NCBI RefSeq assembly: GCF_014898155.1
Contig: NZ_CP062938.1
Span: forward strand, 1,426,001-1,490,000
DNA length: 64,000 nucleotides
Direction of reading: 5' to 3'
Source: Bifidobacterium eulemuris
Lineage (GTDB): Bacteria; Actinomycetota; Actinomycetes; Actinomycetales; Bifidobacteriaceae
The position numbers were made by a program, and so were the translations under genes. The notes under the pieces are model-generated. The model was not told the DNA's origin. It made no database searches and worked only from the letters and a program-made list of their open reading frames with translations. This document shows, piece by piece, positions 1-11,667 of this stretch; position 1 is the stretch's first letter; each line of letters begins with the position of its first letter.

Positions 1-643
1 CGTCGCAGTCGAATTTGTATTCCACAACCAGTGGCACGCGTCCGGCCACAACCTTGAGCACGTCGGCGAACAGCGGCACATGCTGGTAGTAACCGTCGGG
101 CGCGGCGGAAGGCGTGGTGACCAGCGGCGGGCGCTGCTCGGCGCCGGGAAGCGGCTTGGCCACGGCGTCTCCCGGCTTGGCACCGGGGAACAGCGGGATG
201 CGGGTCAGCTCGTCGTAGGTCAGATCCTCGATGCGGCGCGGGTCGCCCGCCACACGCAGCAGATCTTCGTCGTGCACGACCACCACTTGGCCGTCCAGCG
301 TCAGCTGCACGTCGAGTTCGATGCCGTAGCCGGCCTCGCAGGCGGCGGCGAAGGAGGCGAGGGAATTCTCCGGAGCGATCGGACCGGTCTCGTTCGGCGT
401 GGCATAGCCCGCCTTCATCGCCATGCGCCGGGCGAGGGCCACATAATCGCCACTGCCCACGGCGTATTGCGCGGTCAAGCCGGAACCGGCGTCATGCAGA
501 CCACGGTGGGCGTACCACACGTCGGGAACCGCCGGCACATAATTGCGGCGCTTGTCGCCGAACGCGCGCGGAGCCAGGGCCCAAGCGGCGGCACCTGTGG
601 CGACCGCGCCGCCGACCAGAACGTTCCTGAGGAATTTCGACAT
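1..643 (-). CDS. Glycerophosphodiester phosphodiesterase family protein (partial, 3' end off the window)
   Basis: GDPD-family enzymes hydrolyse glycerophosphodiesters to glycerol-3-phosphate and an alcohol. The reading frame begins MSKFLRN, has one hydrophobic N-terminal segment (about residues 6-25) and then the family signatures: YAHRGLHD, PENSLASF and ELDVQLTLDG followed by VVVHDEDLLR, which supply the catalytic His and the metal-binding Glu/Asp/His. About 214 codons are present and the C-terminus lies beyond position 1. The ATG is preceded by GGAAACGA on the minus strand, a weak but acceptable ribosome site. The N-terminal segment suggests a membrane-anchored or exported protein acting on phospholipid or teichoic-acid breakdown products. 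The family is clear; the substrate is not. Confidence 0.85.
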   Translation of the reverse strand, partial: MSKFLRNVLVGGAVATGAAAWALAPRAFGDKRRNYVPAVPDVWYAHRGLHDAGSGLTAQYAVGSGDYVALARRMAMKAGYATPNETGPIAPENSLASFAAACEAGYGIELDVQLTLDGQVVVVHDEDLLRVAGDPRRIEDLTYDELTRIPLFPGAKPGDAVAKPLPGAEQRPPLVTTPSAAPDGYYQHVPLFADVLKVVAGRVPLVVEYKFDCD

Positions 644-690
644 TTCGTTTCCTTCCATTTGGCTTGTCTCAAGGGTAGCCCCAACACGGG

Positions 691-1848
691 TCAAGCCTCA
701 CGAAGCCAGACGGGGCATGACGGATCCGAAGGGTCGACGGCACGGTCGTCATGTTCGGCGCGCAACGGCTCCCATGAGAAGTCCGACACCAGTTCGGCGG
801 CGGAGCATGGTTCGGCGTCGGGGCGAAGGTTCAGCAGATACGCGCAGTAGCCGACGACCTGCTCGGGCGTCACTCCGCGGGCGCGCAACGCTCCCATATC
901 GAGCGAACGTTCGCGTTTGGCAAGACGCTTGCCGGCTGCGTTGTCGATCAGCGGCAGATGCGCGTAGACCGGATGTTCCGGGGAGGAAGCGGTGTTCCTC
1001 CGTTCGCCTGAGGCACCGGCAAGCGAACCGCCGCCGTCCGCGTGGGATTCCACGGGCATCGCCGTCGGCCCGCCGTTCGCCGCTTCGCCGAAGAACGACG
1101 TTGGCGAGTCCGCATGCGCTTGGGGCGTGAAGCCCGCGCCCAGCAGACTCGCGCGGATCCAACGCTGCAGGGCGGTGGAGCGCAACAGGTCGCGGCCGCG
1201 CACGACGCGGTCGACGCCCATGTCGAGATCGTCGACGACGACGACCAGCTGGTAGGCGAACAGCCCATCGGCACGGCGGACCACGGAATCGCCGACCATG
1301 CGCGGCAGGTTGAACAGTTGCGGGCCGAACACCTCATCAATGAATCCCGAGTAGGCGTCGGCGGCGGTCTCATGCGGCGCGGCCCAGCCACCGGGCATCA
1401 CGATGCGCAGCGAATGGCGGTCGCCCCGAGCCAGACGCGCCTTGACCTCGTCCGGCCGCTCCTCCAACAGCCGCCGGCAGGTGCCGGGATAGATCATGAA
1501 GCCGTCACCCTCATTGGGAGCGGAGGCGGCGCGCAGGTCGGCCCGCGAACAGAAGCAGGGATAGACCAGGCCGGCGTTGGCCAGACATGCCAGCGCCTCC
1601 TCATATCGGGCGTGGCGCTCGGGCGAGGACTGGTAGACGGGATCGCCGTCCCAGTCGAGGCCGAGCCAAATCAGGTCGTCCATCATCAGACGGTCGGCGT
1701 CGGGCAGCACGCGCGGGGTGTCGATATCCTCGATGCGCAACAGCATGCGTTCGCCGCGCGAGCGCGCGTCCAGCCATGCGGCGAGCATCGCATACGCGTT
1801 GCCGATATGCATGCGCCCCGATGGGGTCGGCGCGAATCGTCCGGTCAT
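691..1848 (-). CDS. gluQ: Glutamyl-Q tRNA(Asp) synthetase (GluQ-RS)
   Basis: GluQ-RS is a truncated paralogue of glutamyl-tRNA synthetase that lacks the anticodon-binding domain and attaches glutamate to queuosine of tRNA-Asp. The 385-residue protein starts [17 protein letters not shown], a class I HIGH-type motif. Further on it has RIEDIDTPR, a CFCSRADLR cysteine cluster that fits the family zinc site, and KRLAKRERS as the KMSKS-like loop. The chosen ATG has GGGAGGGAT directly upstream; longer in-frame starts have no ribosome site. A low-complexity insertion (Ala/Gly/Ser-rich, about residues 255-295) lies just before the KMSKS loop. A discriminating full-length glutamyl-tRNA synthetase is excluded by length. 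Confidence 0.88.
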   Translation of the reverse strand: MTGRFAPTPSGRMHIGNAYAMLAAWLDARSRGERMLLRIEDIDTPRVLPDADRLMMDDLIWLGLDWDGDPVYQSSPERHARYEEALACLANAGLVYPCFCSRADLRAASAPNEGDGFMIYPGTCRRLLEERPDEVKARLARGDRHSLRIVMPGGWAAPHETAADAYSGFIDEVFGPQLFNLPRMVGDSVVRRADGLFAYQLVVVVDDLDMGVDRVVRGRDLLRSTALQRWIRASLLGAGFTPQAHADSPTSFFGEAANGGPTAMPVESHADGGGSLAGASGERRNTASSPEHPVYAHLPLIDNAAGKRLAKRERSLDMGALRARGVTPEQVVGYCAYLLNLRPDAEPCSAAELVSDFSWEPLRAEHDDRAVDPSDPSCPVWLREA

Positions 1849-1960
1849 ATCCCTCCCATGTGATCGGTTGACGCAGGGTGATTGCATATATCCCACAGCG
1901 CGTATCAACGCGGCATCCGTTTACCGCAATCGTACTAGACGATGGTGTTCAGAACTCTCG

Positions 1961-2053
1961 TCATGCTGGCCCACGCCCGCGTCATGCCGAGCGTAGTCGA
2001 GGCATCTCAACAGGGATTCCTCGACTACGGCTGCGACTCCGCTCGGAATGACG
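1961..2053. repeat. REP-like dispersed palindrome (GACTCCGCTCGGAATGAC type)
   Basis: Two half-sites face each other here: one reads GTCATGCCGAGCGTAGTCGA and the other ends CTCCGCTCGGAATGACG. The same palindrome recurs at 15621-15661, 30559-30650, 48887-49063, 55833-55862 and, inside a coding sequence, 60811-60894. No gene is seen in the spacer between gluQ and clpB. Confidence 0.7.
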
Positions 2054-2054
2054 A

Positions 2055-2090
2055 GAGGGCTGTCTTCGGATGTGCCAGAAGACAGCCCTC
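2055..2090 (-). terminator. Stem-loop downstream of clpB
   Basis: A perfect 13-bp stem (GAGGGCTGTCTTC pairing with GAAGACAGCCCTC) surrounds a 10-nt loop, beginning 12 nt after the clpB stop codon. The T-tract on the minus side is poor, so this is a probable terminator or 3'-stabilising hairpin. Confidence 0.65.
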
Positions 2091-2101
2091 GACTTTATCC
2101 G

Positions 2102-4783
<2,682 letters not shown>

Positions 4784-4901
4784 GTCTGTTCCTCCATTGT
4801 TGTGCGCCGGGCGGTTTCCGCAGGTTTTGCGGAGCCGCCGCGGCGCATTCGTCATGTCCTGACATGCTCAACCAAGGAAGGAACGATTCTATTCCCAAAA
4901 C

Positions 4902-4922
4902 TTGAGCGCCCTCGACTCAAGT
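4902..4922. promoter_or_regulatory. HAIR operator (HspR-binding inverted repeat) for clpB
   Basis: The sequence is CTTGAGC, seven bases, then ACTCAAG. This matches the HspR-associated inverted repeat of actinobacteria (CTTGAGT-N7-ACTCAAG) with one mismatch. It lies 120 nt upstream of the clpB start, in the only intergenic space before the next gene, so heat-shock control of clpB by HspR is the natural reading. No hspR gene is in this window. Confidence 0.85.
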
Positions 4923-4933
4923 TTGCGATATGA

Positions 4934-5755
4934 CTAACCGCGCACGACGATGTTACGCAGGGAGCCGATGCCTTCGACGTTGACGATGGCCTCGTCGCCG
5001 GGATTGAGCTGGCCGGAGGCGTGCGGCGTGCCGGTGAGGATCACGTCGCCCGGCAGCAGCGTGGCGAAGGACGAGATGGCGGCGATCTGCTCGGGGATGC
5101 CGTGGATCAGATTGGCGGTGGTGCCGTTGGCTTGGGGCACATCCTCACCGTTGAGCGTGAACGAGATCTTCGCATCGCGCCAGTCGAGCTCATCGCGGCT
5201 CACGATCCAGGGGCCCAGCGGGCAGGCGGTGTCGAAGCCCTTGGCGCGCGTCCACATCGGGTCGAGGCCCTGCAGGTCGCGCAAGGTCACGTCGTTGGTG
5301 CAGGTGAAGCCGAGCACATAGTCCATGGCGCGTTCGACCGGCACATTCTTGGCGATGCGGCCTATCACCACGGCCACCTCGGGCTCGTAGTTCATATCGT
5401 TCGAATACGACGGGATCACGATCGGATCGTCCGGGCCGATCACCGAGGTGGAAGGCTTGGCGAAGATGACCATATCTTCGGGCGCGTGGGCGATTTCGGA
5501 ATGGCCCGCCTCGTGCATGAATTGGGCGTGCGCCTCATAGTTCTTGCCAAGACCGTAGATTTTGGAGGGGATGACCGGCGCGAGCAGGCGGATGCCGTCG
5601 CCGTCGACCGGGTAGCGGTTGCCGGTGGGCTTGACCTCGCCGCCGAGCAACGGATGGCCGTCGAGTTCGACGAGGTAGTCCTTGCCATCGGATTCGTCGG
5701 TCTGGACGAAGGCGTAGCGGGGCGATTCATTGAAGGAAAAACGTGCGATTCTCAT
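4934..5755 (-). CDS. Fumarylacetoacetate hydrolase (FAH) family protein
   Basis: The 273-residue protein has the FAH fold. The N-terminal part begins MRIARFSFNE, the catalytic region starts at SKIYGLGKNYEAHAQF, and the metal-binding acidic residues lie in NYEPEVAVVIGR. Further signatures are GFTCTNDVTLRDLQ, TRAKGFDTACPLGPW and GDVILTGTPHASG. Family members cleave or decarboxylate 2-keto acids such as acylpyruvates and need Mg or Mn; the substrate cannot be read from the sequence. The chosen ATG gives the usual family N-terminus; a start ten codons further up adds nothing conserved. It stands alone, its stop separated from clpB only by the HAIR region. Confidence 0.88.
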   Translation of the reverse strand: MRIARFSFNESPRYAFVQTDESDGKDYLVELDGHPLLGGEVKPTGNRYPVDGDGIRLLAPVIPSKIYGLGKNYEAHAQFMHEAGHSEIAHAPEDMVIFAKPSTSVIGPDDPIVIPSYSNDMNYEPEVAVVIGRIAKNVPVERAMDYVLGFTCTNDVTLRDLQGLDPMWTRAKGFDTACPLGPWIVSRDELDWRDAKISFTLNGEDVPQANGTTANLIHGIPEQIAAISSFATLLPGDVILTGTPHASGQLNPGDEAIVNVEGIGSLRNIVVRG

Positions 5756-5818
5756 AGCCACCAGTGTAGGCAGGGCGGGGCACAACGCGCAGCCCCGCCT
5801 CCACTCAGGATGATGCTT

Positions 5819-6474
5819 CTACTCGGCCTGCGGAGTCGGGTCCGTGTTGGGGGCCGCGTCGGCATCCGGAGTATCGGGCGCTTCCGCGGCATCCTCTGGG
5901 GCCGGCGAATCCTCGGCGGCATCATTAAACTCTTGCCGCAAAACGAAATCAGGAATGGAGGCGAGTTCTTCGGGCAGTCCGTCGCTGTGCTGTACCACAC
6001 GAGCAAGCTCATGCTCCAACTGGTCGATGCGCCGGGCCTGTTGGGCGATGATCAGATCGCGAGTTTCGTCCCAAGAATCGCGCGACGCGCGAGAAGCGCC
6101 AATAACGCCCCCCCCCCCCCCCGTTTCTTTTCGCGAGAAGGCATGCTTTCGTTGGCTGCGAACAACGTAGCCGAGAAATCAGCCGCATCAGATCCATCGG
6201 CACCGGCGAGATACTGCTCCATGCCTTCTTTCTTCGCTTGCGCCTTCCAGCGCGCGAAGCATCGTTCGATGCGCTTGTAGCCGACAAGCGACGGATCGAG
6301 CCCGGCCTCGCGGAACATTCTCACCGGCGACTCGCCAGCGAAGTACCTGCGCAGGCAGGACCTCTTGAACGCCTCCGAATACATGATGCGGCTGCGCGTG
6401 ACATTCGCCACAGCCGGCAGCTTTCTGAGATACCGCACTTCCTCGGCACTGAACATACCTCCGCCAGTAGCCAT
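5819..6474 (-). CDS. Transposase-OrfA-like HTH protein, phase-variable and out of frame in this copy
   Basis: The frame opens with MATGGGMFSAEEVRYL after AGGGGGAAATA, a good ribosome site. Residues 31-70 (YSEAFKRSCLRRYFAGES...GYKRIERCFARW) form an HTH like those of IS3-type OrfA proteins, but no catalytic partner follows. At about residue 119 the minus strand has 15 consecutive G. With 15 G the protein ends after 140 residues. With 14 or 17 it reads into a different short tail ending at 6009. With 13 or 16 it continues into RRIDQLEHELARVVQHSDG and an acidic Pro/Ala/Asp tail ending at 5819, giving 217-218 residues. The full-length form carries a predicted coiled coil before the acidic tail and is probably the functional one. 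The gene follows the major pilin and its terminator. A sequencing error in the tract cannot be ruled out. Confidence 0.7.
6108..6122. repeat. Homopolymer tract C15 (G15 on the coding strand)
   Basis: Fifteen consecutive C on the plus strand lie inside the HTH reading frame. Tracts of this length mutate by slipped-strand mispairing, and each of the three frames downstream gives a different C-terminus. Confidence 0.9.
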
Positions 6475-6494
6475 TATTTCCCCCTATTGTCGTC

Positions 6495-6539
6495 CCCGTA
6501 TCATACGACAGCCAGCTGGGCTGTCTCTGGATATACGGG
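6495..6539. promoter_or_regulatory. Nested inverted repeat upstream of the HTH gene
   Basis: An outer pair CCCGTAT / ATACGGG encloses an inner pair GACAGCC / GGCTGTC with a 5-nt centre. The structure sits 20-65 nt before the HTH start codon, where an operator or 5'-UTR hairpin would act. Confidence 0.5.
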
Positions 6540-6581
6540 CCGGCGTCGATGCCGAGCGTTTGGTTGGATACACATATCGGA

Positions 6582-6612
6582 AAAGAGGGGCCGTGAACAG
6601 CAGCCCCTCTTT
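6582..6612 (-). terminator. Terminator of the pilus operon
   Basis: The stem AAAGAGGGGC / GCCCCTCTTT has an 11-nt loop and continues into TTTTCC on the minus strand, 20 nt past the major pilin stop. It separates the pilin from the HTH gene. Confidence 0.8.
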
Positions 6613-6631
6613 CCGCTCTCTTTCAGTCAGA

Positions 6632-8263
6632 TCACGCGTTCAGCGCGCGCTTGGTGTTGCGGCTCTTGGCGTAGACCGTGAAGGCCGCGCCCACGAGCAG
6701 CAGCGCGATCGCGGAGAACAGCGCCGTGCCGGCCGCACCGGTCAGCGGCAGCTGGGTGATGGACTTGATGTTGAGAACAGTCACAGAGTGACTATCGTCG
6801 CTCAGAGTCACCAAGCCAAAGGCGTCCTCGGCCTTAGCGAAAGTAACCCCGCCTTTATCGTTAATGGTTACCGTAAAGGATGCCTTAAAATCCTGATAGC
6901 CGGAAGCGACCTTAGTCTCAACCACCGTATATGTACCAGCCTTGAGACCCTTGACAACCAACTTGCCGGCAGTGCTCTCGACTGTAGCAGTCTTCAGTTC
7001 GTCTGTAGCGGTTTCGTTGTTCTGATTAGCCGCTTTCTTATAAGAACCGTTAGAACCGAGGAACTTGATCGCGACCGACTGATCACCAACGGTTGTGCCC
7101 TCGTACACCTTAAATGTGGCACCATTGACGCCAGCTTTGTCCGCATTGATCTTCTGGAAGTTGAAACCGTGCAACTGGGTCTTAGCCTCCACAGTCTTGC
7201 CATAGTTGTCGAGCTTATTGACCACGCCGTCCGTCGTATCGGCGTCATCGTTCACCGTGGCGGTGAACTTGACACGAATGGTCTGGCCCGCGAACTCTGT
7301 AGGATCATTCACGACAACTTCGAATGACACCTTATCACCACCAGTAACGTCAGTATCCGGCACGGTGAACTTTGTGGCATCCGTCACTTCAGTTTCAATC
7401 TCGTCACCTTCATCGTCCGTGGTGACGGTATAGAACTCGAAGGAGTTGCTGTTGATGGTCAGACCCGTACCAGGCTTATCAGTGAACTTGAACTCCGTCG
7501 GGGCCGGGTTGGCGATAGTACCAGTCAGTGTGTAGTGCAAGGTATCACCGATTGACGCGGACGTCTCTTCGACGGTCTTGGTCTTGCTGGTGTTCTTCGT
7601 GTTCTTGAAGTTCACGGTATTCACACCTTCACCGGTTGCGAACGGGTTCAGCACACCGTTTGTGGTGGTTCCCGCAGCCACAAGCATCGGAACGGCCTTG
7701 GTAACGGCAGAGGCAGCGTTGTCGACGGTGTTGTCCACAAACAGGTACACACCGGCAGGAAGCCTCACGGTCATCGTCTTCGCTGTCTCATCCACAGTGA
7801 ATGTTGGAGTCGGATTGACCGCAGTCAAATTCGTAGCAGCACCTGCAGCAAGCGCATTAGCGAAGGCACGAGTAACACTCGGATTGTTCCACGGACGGGT
7901 AGCGGACTGGTCCAGAGTGCCGTCAGTACCCATTGCCCATGTCAGCGCGTCAACATTTTCCGGAATGTTCTCCACTCCAGCACTAGTCAACGCTGAGCGC
8001 ACCGCATCATTCTTCACACCGCCGCTGGTCTTCACACCGTAAGCAACATTCTGATCGGTTCCATAGGCCACGTAATCGCCAATCTTATACACTGTAATTG
8101 AACGATCAGTCAGTTGGGCAGCATCATCCGCAGTGAACGTAAACTCAACGGATCGCTTCACAACGGCGCCTTCATCCGCGCTCGCGGTGGCCGCGCCGAG
8201 GGCGAGGCCGGCCAGCATCGTCGCTGCCGCGGCGATTCCGGCGAATAGTTTCCTCATCTTCAT
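6632..8263 (-). CDS. Major pilin, fimbrial isopeptide-forming, LPLTG-anchored
   Basis: This is the backbone subunit of a sortase-assembled pilus. The 543-residue protein starts MKMRKLFAGIAAAATML, a signal peptide ending at ATASA. It then has a fimbrial D2-type isopeptide domain in the middle (from about residue 220, around ETSASIGDTLHYTLTG), a CnaB-like domain with an E-box (YTVVETKVASGY, about residue 440), and the sorting signal LPLTG followed by a hydrophobic helix and a KSRNTKRALNA tail. A Lys in FKNTKNTSKTK just before the D2 domain is a candidate pilin lysine, although the usual YPK motif is not present. The ribosome site AAAGGA lies eight bases before the ATG. A strong stem-loop lies between this gene and the tip gene upstream. 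Its base composition is less GC-biased than that of housekeeping neighbours. Confidence 0.88.
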   Translation of the reverse strand: MKMRKLFAGIAAAATMLAGLALGAATASADEGAVVKRSVEFTFTADDAAQLTDRSITVYKIGDYVAYGTDQNVAYGVKTSGGVKNDAVRSALTSAGVENIPENVDALTWAMGTDGTLDQSATRPWNNPSVTRAFANALAAGAATNLTAVNPTPTFTVDETAKTMTVRLPAGVYLFVDNTVDNAASAVTKAVPMLVAAGTTTNGVLNPFATGEGVNTVNFKNTKNTSKTKTVEETSASIGDTLHYTLTGTIANPAPTEFKFTDKPGTGLTINSNSFEFYTVTTDDEGDEIETEVTDATKFTVPDTDVTGGDKVSFEVVVNDPTEFAGQTIRVKFTATVNDDADTTDGVVNKLDNYGKTVEAKTQLHGFNFQKINADKAGVNGATFKVYEGTTVGDQSVAIKFLGSNGSYKKAANQNNETATDELKTATVESTAGKLVVKGLKAGTYTVVETKVASGYQDFKASFTVTINDKGGVTFAKAEDAFGLVTLSDDSHSVTVLNIKSITQLPLTGAAGTALFSAIALLLVGAAFTVYAKSRNTKRALNA

Positions 8264-8296
8264 GAGAGGAGTCCTTTCTTCTGTATTTTTTGCCTT

Positions 8297-8329
8297 CGCG
8301 GAAGCCGGGGCCCACCTCCGGGCTCCGCG
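8297..8329 (-). promoter_or_regulatory. Intergenic stem-loop between tip gene and major pilin
   Basis: The arms CGCGGAAGCCGG and CCGGGCTCCGCG pair across a short loop. On the minus strand it is followed by A residues rather than T, so it is not a standard terminator. A processing or stabilising hairpin that raises major pilin over tip expression is a reasonable guess. Confidence 0.5.
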
Positions 8330-9393
8330 ATCCGCAAATTTTTGAAATTGTTCAGACCCGCGGCGGTTGAAACAGCGAGGCTACGACAGCCGCCACGGGA
8401 TTGGATGAAAAATGACTGGGAATCAGAGCAAACGTTGCTTGCCGCGCCAGATGCCGGCACCACCGATCAGCAGCAAGGCAAGCAGTCCCAGCCCCGCGCC
8501 GCCGATTAGCCAGTCGCGCTCCGACGGTCCACCGGTCAACGGCAGCGACGACACCGCTACGTAGCGGTTGGTGAACGCCGCGGCATCCCTCGTAGCGGAA
8601 TCCGCATCGCCATCTGCATAGCCATAGCTCACAGCCGCCTCGCCCTTCGTGACAGTCACAGTGACGATCACAGTGTCCGTGTCGTATACCCAGCCCGTCA
8701 GTGCGTCACCACTGTTTTCCTTCACATCGAAGGTGTAGACGCCGTCGCTGGCAGGGAAGCGCAGCGTACCTAAGAATGTGGTGTTCGCAGAAGCTTGGCC
8801 CTCGGTCAAATTCGACAGTGCGTCTTTGGAGACGGTCGCCGTCAGCGACTGACCGCTGTCTTCCGGCCATATCACGGAGTCCTTATTGTTTCCACTCGCG
8901 GTCAAGGTGAACTTGAAGTCGGATTGAGCGGCCTTGCCGACCACCGTCTTCTTCACCGTAATCGTGCTGGCATCAAGCTCAACGTACTTCTTGCTATTGG
9001 TCACCGTATATGTGTACGTGCCCGCTTTTTCGGAATAGGCATATTTAGCTTCAAAGCCGCTCTCATCTAGAGTCTTATAGCTGCTGCCGACTTTTACTTT
9101 TGTCTCCACGACCGTGTAGGTAATCCGCCCATGCGTTGTGGTGGCGGAAGGCAGACCCGATATCGTGGTCGTCCAATTATTGTCTGCGTTCAGCTCAAAG
9201 GTCGCCTGCACACCGTGCCCGTTTTCCCCACCGGTCCACTCCAGTTGCACGATGACAGGGACCTGCTCATCCTTCGAAACGCCTTCCCATTGCTTATTGA
9301 CCACCACATCAATGGGCTTCGTATCGTAGTCATTGGTGAAAGCAACATAGGGGACATCATTATCCGTATTATCCGTCACGGTAATCTCCGCAC

Positions 9394-10868
9394 GACGTTC
9401 GTCGTAATGTTTGAGCGCGAAATTGGATTCCGTTCGTCATAAATAATGAGCGCGAAATCCCGCGCGGCCCGCGTCGTTCGCGGGGATGCTTGCCTTATGG
9501 AAGGCAGACTGGACATGGCCACGAGAAAACGGCTGACGAACAGGTTCAAGGCGGAGTACGCCAAGGGCGACAAGAAACAGAAGGGCGAGATCCTCGACCG
9601 CCTCGAGGCCGTCGGGATGGGCAGGTCCACCGCCCGGCGGCTGCTCACGCAGGCGGAGAGGGAGAAACCCGTGAAAGGCGCGGCGCGGGGCAGGCGGCCG
9701 AAGTACGACGCGGGCGCGCAGCGGCTGCTGGAGCGCCTGTGGCTGCTCATGGGCATGCCGTGCGGCCCGTACATGAAGGCCATGTTCGACCAGTGGATTC
9801 CCGCGCTCCTGGCGAACGGCGAGCTCGACGGCATCGACGGCGACGCGCTGGACCAGGTGCTGGCGATGAGTCCGTCGACCATCGACCGGCGGCTCAGACC
9901 GCTCAAACAGGCCGCCATGCCGAAGGGCGCGTCGCTGACCCGGCCGGCCGCGGAGCACATGCGCAACTCGATCAGGATCCGCAAATGCACCGACGAGACA
10001 ATCCGCGTTCCCGGCCTGGCCGAGGCAGACACCGTGGCCCACTGCGGGCCCAGCATGAAGGGCGAGTTCGCCCGCACCCTGACGATGGTGGACTACGCGA
10101 CGAACTGGACCGTGAACGTCACCGCCCGCAACAATGCCAAATCCAACATCAAGGCAGCGGTCGCCACCGCCCTGCCGCTCTTCCCGTTTCCCGTCACCTG
10201 CTTCGACTCCGACAACGGCGTCGAGTTCATCAACGACGAGCTCGTCGACTGGCTGCTCGAACAGGACATCGAACAGACCCGCAGCCGCCCGTACAGGAAG
10301 AACGACCAGGCCACCGTCGAGTCGCGCAACAACCACGTCGTCAGGAAATACGCGTTCCACTGGCGCTACGACACCGCGCAGCAGCGCGAGCTGCTCAACC
10401 GGCTGTGGGCGAAGACCTACGTGCTGCTGAACCTGTTCACGCCCACCCGCAAGCCCGTGCGCGTCGACCAGGGGCGCGACGGGCGCAGGAAGACCGTGTA
10501 CGACGAGCCCCGCACCCCGTGGGCGCGCGTGCTGGAGCACGACGCCGCCGACCGCGCCGCCGGGGGCGGCGGATACGTCGTCGACGACGCCCGCCGCCGC
10601 ATCGAGGGGATCATCGCCGCCACCAACCCCGCCCGCCTCAACCGCGAGATCGCCGTCATCCAGGACGAACTCGAACGCGTCAGCCGGGACCGCACCGAGG
10701 CGATGGCCCGCCGCGCCGGCCTGGACATGGGATACTTGGGAAAGGCGATCGAACGCATGCGCGCCGACGCCGGACAAAACGACAAATAGATCGCAGGCAC
10801 CGTTTCGCGCTCACCCATTACGACAAACGAACAACGATTACGCGCTCACTTATTAATGACGAACCTCG
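9394..10868 (+). mobile_element. Insertion sequence (IS1202/ISNCY-like), 1475 bp
   Basis: The element is flanked on both sides by CGCAC (9389-9393 and 10869-10873), a 5-bp target duplication. Its left end begins GACGTTCGTCGTAATG, and the right end read inward begins CGAGGTTCGTCATTAATA. Each end carries two copies of a roughly 35-bp box (TTCGTC-TAAT---TGAGCGCG), so the termini are tandem as well as inverted. It holds one transposase gene. Removing the element with one CGCAC joins the flanking pilin codons as GPSAEITVTD, which confirms the borders. The family name rests on memory of the transposase DDE region, not on a search. Confidence 0.85.
9515..10789 (+). CDS. Transposase, DDE integrase-core type
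   Basis: The protein from MATRKRLTNRFKAEY has 424 residues. An HTH region comes first (about residues 15-45). The integrase core follows with EADTVAHCG (Asp about 170), CFDSDNGVEF (Asp about 231) and DQATVESRNNHV (Glu about 267), giving a D-D-E triad. RSRPYRKNDQATVESRNNHV is characteristic of the IS1202-like group as I recall it. The frame is open from 9446, with other ATGs at 9446 and 9497; the chosen start has GGAAGGC upstream and gives the usual N-terminus. The C-terminal 60 residues are predicted helical. The gene appears complete, so the element may still be active. Confidence 0.85.
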   Translation: MATRKRLTNRFKAEYAKGDKKQKGEILDRLEAVGMGRSTARRLLTQAEREKPVKGAARGRRPKYDAGAQRLLERLWLLMGMPCGPYMKAMFDQWIPALLANGELDGIDGDALDQVLAMSPSTIDRRLRPLKQAAMPKGASLTRPAAEHMRNSIRIRKCTDETIRVPGLAEADTVAHCGPSMKGEFARTLTMVDYATNWTVNVTARNNAKSNIKAAVATALPLFPFPVTCFDSDNGVEFINDELVDWLLEQDIEQTRSRPYRKNDQATVESRNNHVVRKYAFHWRYDTAQQRELLNRLWAKTYVLLNLFTPTRKPVRVDQGRDGRRKTVYDEPRTPWARVLEHDAADRAAGGGGYVVDDARRRIEGIIAATNPARLNREIAVIQDELERVSRDRTEAMARRAGLDMGYLGKAIERMRADAGQNDK

Positions 10869-11659
10869 CGCACTCGGACCGAACGTCACATTGCCAGAGA
10901 CAGCGGTTTCCGCGGTCACGGTCACACCACTCACCGCATAGCCTCGCTCCGTCAGCGTCACTGGATCCTCACCCGCTGTCAGCTTTTCCATCGTCCAGGT
11001 GTAGGTCACCGTGCTCGCATTGTCGGCGCTCACGCCGCCTTCGGGCTCGACCTGGGATGCATTGTCCAAAGTCAGGGTAGGAACCGTCCCATCCGAAGAC
11101 ACAATCTGGAACGAACGCGCCAAATTATATCGATCCTGGTCGCTGATATTCTCCGAATCCAAATTCGTGAACGTCTTGGTCACGGTCAATTTGCCGTTGC
11201 CGCTGCTCACTCTGTTGGTGACCGTCACGGTTTGTACGCTACCGTCGCTCGCCGGCTTCGCCTCAGCCGAGCCATCCCTCGCCTTGGTCACATTATTCAA
11301 GTACGTGGTGGAGAACACGGAAGGATCACGCTTATCACCAGGCGTTCCGGTTTCGGTGAATATTACGGTTGCGCCTTTGGGCAGGCCCTTAATGGTCACC
11401 TCTTTCTTAGGTATCGCTTGGATGCCTGTAATCGTGCCGCTCTTGCCATCCTGCGACACCACCATCTGCACGCTATAGCCCTCAGCCAATCCCTCAGCGG
11501 GGTACGAATCACGCAGGGTGGACGTGGAATCTTCCGGCAATGTCACCGTCGCGGAAAACGTGAACTTTTGGCCCGCATATTCACTCGCGTCAGTGCCTTC
11601 AACCAGCTTCTTCAGCTTCACCTGCGCAGTTCTGCGCACACGCACCGTGAAAATCACAT

Positions 11660-11667
11660 GGGGGGGG
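11660..11667. repeat. Homopolymer tract G8 (C8 on the tip-pilin coding strand)
   Basis: Eight G on the plus strand sit where the two tip-pilin frames meet. Seven C on the coding strand would join KYDPP to HVIFTV. A short slippage tract or a fixed mutation are both possible. Confidence 0.75.
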
